A stretch of DNA of 64,000 nt from Brachycybe producta (Eukaryota > Arthropoda > Diplopoda > Playtdesmida > Andrognathidae). A program made the position numbers and the translations under genes. The notes below the pieces were generated by a model, which saw only the letters and a program-made list of their open reading frames with translations, did no database searches and was not told the DNA's origin. The stretch spans positions 2,502,550 to 2,566,549 of the forward strand of contig JAUPFP010000002.1 of the NCBI GenBank assembly GCA_036925085.1. Reading direction: 5' to 3'. Of this stretch, positions 59,616 to 64,000 are shown piece by piece (positions within the stretch are counted from its first letter, which is position 1; each line of letters opens with the position of its first letter).

Positions 59616-62305
59616 AGGCAGGATGTCTAATGAAACTTTTTTACAGCCTCCTAATACTTGGGGTATGCAGTCAAGAAGAGAAGAAAGATACCTATGAAGT
59701 GGAAATATGTAAATGGGGTAACACTGGAAGATCATGTCGAGTGGTGACATCCACTGAAAAACCAAAGTATGCACAAAACATCTGTCATGGGGGTTATTGT
59801 TATAAGTGCATAATTAAATGGACCACAAGGGTCATAACGTCAAAAAATGAAACTCTTAATGCATCATCTTTTATCATTGAACAAAGTGAAGAGGTGGGAG
59901 GAAATGATGATCTATTTAAATGCCTAAATAGAGGACTGCCATGTTCTTGTAAAAATACATCCTGTTCTGGAACAAACCAGTATTGCATGATATCAAATAA
60001 ATGCAATGGTGAGTTACAAGATTGCCACTGTGAGGTGGTAAAGGCCAAAACCCAATTCACACATATTGATGTGAATGGAAATGAACGAACGAATTTTGAA
60101 ATAGCATCCTTCAAAGAATGTTTTTTCAATATCTCGAATCATGAAGTCAGTATGGCAACCCAACGAAAATTGTTAGGTACTGATTCTATTAGTACCTCTA
60201 TGGGTGATCATTTTATAAAGTTTAGTGATCCTGTGGTTACAGTCAGTACCAAAGGCACACTAATACTAAGAAAAGATGGCATTGAACAAATCTGCCAAAT
60301 AAAGGATGATAAACAAGTTATCATTCCTAGTGAATTTAGTATGGATTCGGGAATGCTCCACATTTTATTTGTGACTTCTGATGGAAAAACATTGGAAGGC
60401 ACGTTTACAATTGACGGAAATAGCATCTGTCACCGAATAAAGTGTATATTTTGTTTAACATTTATATATAATCTGTCTTGCATGCCTACATATTTATCTT
60501 ATGGCATTATTATACTATTGATATTGTTAACAAGTATGTCTATTTTATATGTTAGAGTAGCCATAAAAAGTGTCATTGATATTATCAAAATTATATTTAA
60601 AGTGTATTTTTCGTTTTATTTTGCTGTTAAAAAATGCTTAAAATTAAGTATGATCTTAGGAGTAGCAAGTGGAAATGCTATTCGAAGACGAGCCATCCAA
60701 ACAAAAAACAGAATTGAAAATCTAAGACTGCTTGAAGAAGGTATACCAAACCCAATAAACCCAAATTTCATGTATATTGTTCTTTTTATTGGAGTTCTTC
60801 TTAGTTTATGCTCAGGTGCACAACTCAAGTGTACTGAACATAAACTTATTAAATCACAAAATTTAGAGTGCCAAGATACACCAACTGGGAGGAAATGCTT
60901 TATATCCACCCAAGCTCAAATCACCCTCACCAATTTAGAATACACATCGTGTTTGTGGTTACTAGATAACCAAGAAGAAAATTTGGGCAGTCTGGAAATA
61001 ACCTTCAATTCTGTAAATTGTGAATGGATGACTCAAAGAATGTACTACACTTTTCCCACCAAACTATACACCATAAATCAGGTTGCTTGTCCCCAAAATG
61101 CTTACTGTGGCTGGGGCGATCACTGTCATAAAGACTATAAATTTGAAGCATTAACAAAAGAAGCTTTAGATTGGCCTGGGATAACAGACTGTTTTGGGGG
61201 AGATTCAGGAAGCATGTGCCCAATAATGTTGGACCAACCATGCCACCACTTTAGATGGTATCTAAAACCTGATTATTTATATACCTATGAAGTCAAAAGA
61301 ATAGTTTCAATGTCATGTGCTCCCACAGTCAAAGTAGTACTCAAATTAAATGGTACAGAAGAAACATTTTTTGTTAAAAAATCCAGAACCCTACCTAGGG
61401 ATATATCCATTGAAATACTTGGCACATTTGACCAAGCCACAGACATTATATCTAGGCATCTATTGATCAGACAGAATAGACCACTAGAAGCCTATCTAGA
61501 AACTGCAGCAGAAATGCATAGGCCTTTAAGAGGACATATTGGGGATGTCCAGGCGGCACATCCTACTGCCAGTTCATTTACATTTGACCACATGATGGTT
61601 CAATGTAAATCTTATGAAAGGAGATTAACTTGCGATAAACAACCCTCTTATTTAGAACAGTTAATAAAAGAAAGACCAACATTGCTCCCTTTGACTGTAT
61701 CCAACCATAGGATGTTAGTAACAGATGGAAGACTATATTCCACTCAATTAACATCCAGTCCAGCCACTGTCCATCTTGACATAAAAGATATGGAAATAAA
61801 ATTGCATACCACAAAGATATGTCCAAAATTTGAAAAAGTACTTTCTCATACTGGATGCTATTCATGTATTATGCTGGCTACTATATATATAGAAGCCCAT
61901 AGTACATGTTTACCAGGAGAGGTTCAAATTACCTTTGAAAACAGCTTAATGACCACTAGGGCAATAAATTTAAAAACCACCCCAGAAAAACATATGATCC
62001 AGTTAAAACTTGATACCAAATGTATTCATGATAAAATATGTTTAACTTCAAGAGTAGGGTCATCTTGTGAAGTTTTTCAGGGTTGTTTTGAAGACCCTCC
62101 TTTACAACTTGATCAATATAACTTATCTTCTTCCTCATCAATAGCAGGCTATGCCCCAGGGATTCCATTTAGTATGTCTAGTGTAATGCATGACATTTTT
62201 GGCTCTTTAGGAACCTCCCTCTACACATCTGTTGTAATAATTCTGTCTTTAATATTGGTCATATACATGTTCTCATGTGTATTGAGTATTCTAAGGGCCA
62301 AGTAA
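59609..62305 (+). CDS. env: Provirus env: bunyavirus-like two-part (Gn/Gc) glycoprotein
   Basis: An 898-aa open frame. The signal peptide is at about 8-21 (LFYSLLILGVCS). Residues 22-295 form a Cys-rich ectodomain with N-x-S/T sites. Membrane segments lie at about 297-317 and 322-345. An arginine cluster (RRR, 359-361) is followed by a second signal-like segment at 388-404 (MYIVLFIGVLLSLCSG), then a second Cys-rich ectodomain (405-868) with YCGWGDHC and TGCYSC motifs, and a C-terminal anchor at about 870-893. Two signal/anchor pairs in one precursor are the layout of phlebovirus-type Gn/Gc, where Gc is a class II fusion protein. Phlebovirus-like env genes are known in some nematode LTR elements. 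Homology is inferred from layout and cysteine pattern. It is probably expressed from a spliced RNA; no splice site is assigned. Confidence 0.75.
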   Translation: MLEAGCLMKLFYSLLILGVCSQEEKKDTYEVEICKWGNTGRSCRVVTSTEKPKYAQNICHGGYCYKCIIKWTTRVITSKNETLNASSFIIEQSEEVGGNDDLFKCLNRGLPCSCKNTSCSGTNQYCMISNKCNGELQDCHCEVVKAKTQFTHIDVNGNERTNFEIASFKECFFNISNHEVSMATQRKLLGTDSISTSMGDHFIKFSDPVVTVSTKGTLILRKDGIEQICQIKDDKQVIIPSEFSMDSGMLHILFVTSDGKTLEGTFTIDGNSICHRIKCIFCLTFIYNLSCMPTYLSYGIIILLILLTSMSILYVRVAIKSVIDIIKIIFKVYFSFYFAVKKCLKLSMILGVASGNAIRRRAIQTKNRIENLRLLEEGIPNPINPNFMYIVLFIGVLLSLCSGAQLKCTEHKLIKSQNLECQDTPTGRKCFISTQAQITLTNLEYTSCLWLLDNQEENLGSLEITFNSVNCEWMTQRMYYTFPTKLYTINQVACPQNAYCGWGDHCHKDYKFEALTKEALDWPGITDCFGGDSGSMCPIMLDQPCHHFRWYLKPDYLYTYEVKRIVSMSCAPTVKVVLKLNGTEETFFVKKSRTLPRDISIEILGTFDQATDIISRHLLIRQNRPLEAYLETAAEMHRPLRGHIGDVQAAHPTASSFTFDHMMVQCKSYERRLTCDKQPSYLEQLIKERPTLLPLTVSNHRMLVTDGRLYSTQLTSSPATVHLDIKDMEIKLHTTKICPKFEKVLSHTGCYSCIMLATIYIEAHSTCLPGEVQITFENSLMTTRAINLKTTPEKHMIQLKLDTKCIHDKICLTSRVGSSCEVFQGCFEDPPLQLDQYNLSSSSSIAGYAPGIPFSMSSVMHDIFGSLGTSLYTSVVIILSLILVIYMFSCVLSILRAK

Positions 62306-62351
62306 AAGGCCCAATCAAAAGGCTAAATGGCTTGACCAATGGGAGCCTAGT

Positions 62352-62582
62352 ATGACAGAAAAAAATGTGCTATATAACCAACATACCTTGAAAAAACTTT
62401 TAAAAATTGTTACTTGTTTATGTGTGAGAAATCACAAAAAGTGTAAAGTCGGCATCCAGTTCAGCAACCAAAAAAGTGAAAGTGTAGAAGTGTGTGAATT
62501 TGAAGTGTGCATTAATCAAACAAAACAAATTCTGTGGAAATGGCATCCTTTGAACAGCAGTTGTGTGCTCCGGATAGACTAA
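62352..62582 (+). CDS. Possible small provirus ORF between env and accessory ORF
   Basis: A 76-aa frame 46 bases after the env stop, overlapping the next ORF by 49 bases in a different frame. It is Cys- and Lys-rich (CLCVRNHKKCKVG, CEFEVCINQTKQ) with no recognised domain. It could be a second accessory protein, or a spurious frame in the leader of the next ORF. Confidence 0.3.
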   Translation: MTEKNVLYNQHTLKKLLKIVTCLCVRNHKKCKVGIQFSNQKSESVEVCEFEVCINQTKQILWKWHPLNSSCVLRID

Positions 62583-63205
62583 CCAAGGGAATACACACTA
62601 AGTTCATGAGAGAACTATTGAAAAAAAAGAGGGAAGCTAGAGGTGAAACAACAATAGAACTCAAAAAAATAATAATGAGTTCTAAAACCACTCAAATGAT
62701 TGAAAGGGCCTCTAGACAAATAAATAAACTAAAGGCCAAGAACCAAGAAACTACCAAAACATCAACAAGGGCTCCAACATCCACACCAACCTCAACAAAA
62801 TTATCAACAACTACAACATCATCATCAACACATGGTCTGCAAAAGGAAATTCTTCAGGAAAAGGATGAAATCATTTTCCTGGAAACTGTGCAAGGTGCTA
62901 AAAGAAAACTGGAGGAACAAGGAACCTCCACAATGAAAAAAAGAAAAAATGAGCCTACCAGCAAAAGGATAAACTCAACCAAGAATTCACCAAAGCCATC
63001 CACCACAACTAAACCATCAACAAGGGTGAGAAAAGAAACTCTTGACTTAAATGTAGAGGACATTTTGAAAGAAATTCCACTGGTCCCAGCCCTGCTGAGC
63101 CCCATACAAGGAAACAACAAAGAAGACAACAAAAAGAAAACAAGGTCTCAAAAAAGAAATATGAGACATAAGAAATGTCGCCAATTGTTTAAAACTTTAT
63201 TTTGA
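62534..63205 (+). CDS. Provirus 3' accessory ORF, basic nuclear-type protein
   Basis: A 223-aa protein between env and the 3' LTR. ATGs at 62534 and 62540 are both possible. Features: a charged helical N-terminus (FMRELLKKKREARGE), a Thr/Ser-rich linker (about 78-106), a nuclear-localisation-like cluster KKRKNEP, a leucine/isoleucine series LDLNVEDILKEIPLVPALL resembling a nuclear export signal or short binding helix, and an arginine/lysine-rich end (KKKTRSQKRNMRHKKCR) like an RNA-binding ARM. No homologue recognised. The position matches accessory genes of complex retroviruses; a Rev/Rex-like RNA-export role is a hypothesis. Confidence 0.65.
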   Translation: MEMASFEQQLCAPDRLTKGIHTKFMRELLKKKREARGETTIELKKIIMSSKTTQMIERASRQINKLKAKNQETTKTSTRAPTSTPTSTKLSTTTTSSSTHGLQKEILQEKDEIIFLETVQGAKRKLEEQGTSTMKKRKNEPTSKRINSTKNSPKPSTTTKPSTRVRKETLDLNVEDILKEIPLVPALLSPIQGNNKEDNKKKTRSQKRNMRHKKCRQLFKTLF

Positions 63206-63258
63206 AAACATTGCATGCATGTAAAACTGCATGAAATGTAATTTTGTTGTTGTGGTTT

Positions 63259-63270
63259 AGGGGATAGGAA
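63259..63270 (+). other. Polypurine tract
   Basis: AGGGGATAGGAA lies immediately before the 3' LTR, the expected plus-strand primer, with one T interruption. Confidence 0.75.
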
Positions 63271-64000
63271 TGTTACCTGTAGAATTCAGGTAACAAAATC
63301 TCACACTTTTTATTTTTTATTTTTGTGTAGAAATATAATACATAAACCAGTTCCTCCTCTTTCCCCCCCCCCTTTTTTGTTTTTACCCAAACAAACACAC
63401 AAAAGAAAAAACCGCCACTTGAAAGAAATAGGCCTATCCAAAACCTTACTGTAGGCTAAACATAAAGTTTTAAAAGCAAAAATGCTCCCCTCTCAAAAAC
63501 TTTTAAAGAAACAAAATTCTCCCCTATTTAAACTTAAAAAATCCCATTTATTACCCCTCCTTAAAATTCATTCTGCTTCTTAACTTCATTATATAACCCC
63601 TGTTGACTTTTATCCCCCTTCCTCTTCTCTTGAAAATTCCCAGACATGAGAACTGTCTGGAGAATGAGGAAACAAACAAAATTCCCCCCTCACAGCCCTA
63701 GGCCATCTAGCAACCCAAACAAACAAGACCAAAACAGCCAAGTTCACACAAAAAACCCAGACAGGAAGAAAAAAATAAAAAATAATTTTTTGTATGTGTA
63801 TGATGAAGAAACATGTAGAATCTATGCCCCAACATAGATCTTGCATGGTTCTTTATGTATTTTAATATGTATGTGTCTACAAATTATGTAAATTAACCAT
63901 TAACCAATGGGAAGCCTCCAGTGCAAGCCTATGAAGGCCATTTCCTATAAAATGGCCAAAAGTTGGCTCAGAAAATTATTAGGACTTTGGCTTTTCAGCC
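63271..64000 (+). repeat. Provirus 3' LTR, partial (cut by window end)
   Basis: Starts TGTTACCTGTAGAATTCAGG and matches 52356-53084 except for one extra C in the C run near 63370 and T for A at 63638. The remaining 900 bp or so lie outside the window. Confidence 0.95.

Larger units (their letters stand above)
52356..64000 (+). mobile_element. Endogenous Gypsy/Metaviridae-class retrovirus, nearly complete
   Basis: Order: LTR, primer site, GTSF1-like ORF, gag, pol, env, accessory ORF, polypurine tract, LTR. The pol domain order (PR-RT-RNaseH-IN), YMDD, DD35E and GPY motif place it in Metaviridae. Env makes it retrovirus-like. The 3' LTR is cut by the window end after about 730 bp. Over that part the two LTRs differ by one base in a C run and one substitution (52722 against 63638), so insertion was recent. 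All frames except the gag N-terminus are open. The host relation (sense orientation in or after a late DMXL intron) is inferred. Confidence 0.95.

Noticed and set aside
55670..62168. Antisense frames across pol and env
   Set aside because: Shadows of the strong sense coding frames.
59609..62305. Env as a baculovirus F-like or class I retroviral envelope
   Set aside because: I saw no heptad-repeat stalk after a fusion peptide or CX6CC motif. The double signal/anchor layout and Cys-rich halves fit Gn/Gc better.

Overview
The window looks like AT-rich nuclear DNA of an invertebrate animal. It has spliced exons with GT-AG junctions, long introns packed with mobile elements, mariner and hAT relics, Helitron-like ends, a CR1/Jockey-type reverse-transcriptase relic and an env-bearing LTR element. 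I cannot name the species. No tRNA, rRNA, CRISPR array or prokaryotic feature was seen.

Region 1 (about 1-49,900, + strand) holds 28 exons, 26 of them well supported, of one gene: the DmX-like / Rabconnectin-3 alpha (DMXL, Rav1-related) regulator of V-ATPase assembly. The exons join in phase and encode about 1,850 residues of the middle and later part of the protein. The start and the C-terminal WD40 exons lie outside the window. Two introns use GC-AG junctions. The introns contain at least three foldback families that share TTAAGAG-type ends, two hAT-type MITE families, two mariner relics, a CR1-like relic, a Tigger-like MITE, two solo LTRs with 4-bp target duplications, and five loci of an alternating purine-pyrimidine 30-bp minisatellite carried in a dispersed element. 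Many long apparent reading frames in this region are only those minisatellites.

Region 2 (52,356-64,000) is a nearly complete Gypsy/Metaviridae-class endogenous retrovirus inserted in a late DMXL intron or just beyond the last visible exon. Its order is 5' LTR, tRNA-Ser-like primer site, a 153-aa ORF with a GTSF1-like CHHC zinc finger and tryptophan motifs, gag, pol (protease, RT, RNase H, integrase, long acidic tail), env, a basic accessory ORF, polypurine tract and 3' LTR, which runs off the window. Env has the two-part layout of a bunyavirus Gn/Gc precursor rather than of a retroviral or baculoviral envelope. Gag-pol is joined by a textbook -1 frameshift site, GGGAAAC next to the gag stop, followed by a predicted H-type pseudoknot. 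The two LTRs differ by about two positions over some 730 bp, so the insertion is young. The only clear lesion is a frame break near the gag N-terminus.

The likely undescribed system is this element: a retrovirus-like transposon carrying a relative of the PIWI partner GTSF1 at its 5' end, a bunyavirus-like envelope, and a nuclear basic protein at its 3' end. The piRNA-interference and RNA-export roles discussed below are hypotheses.
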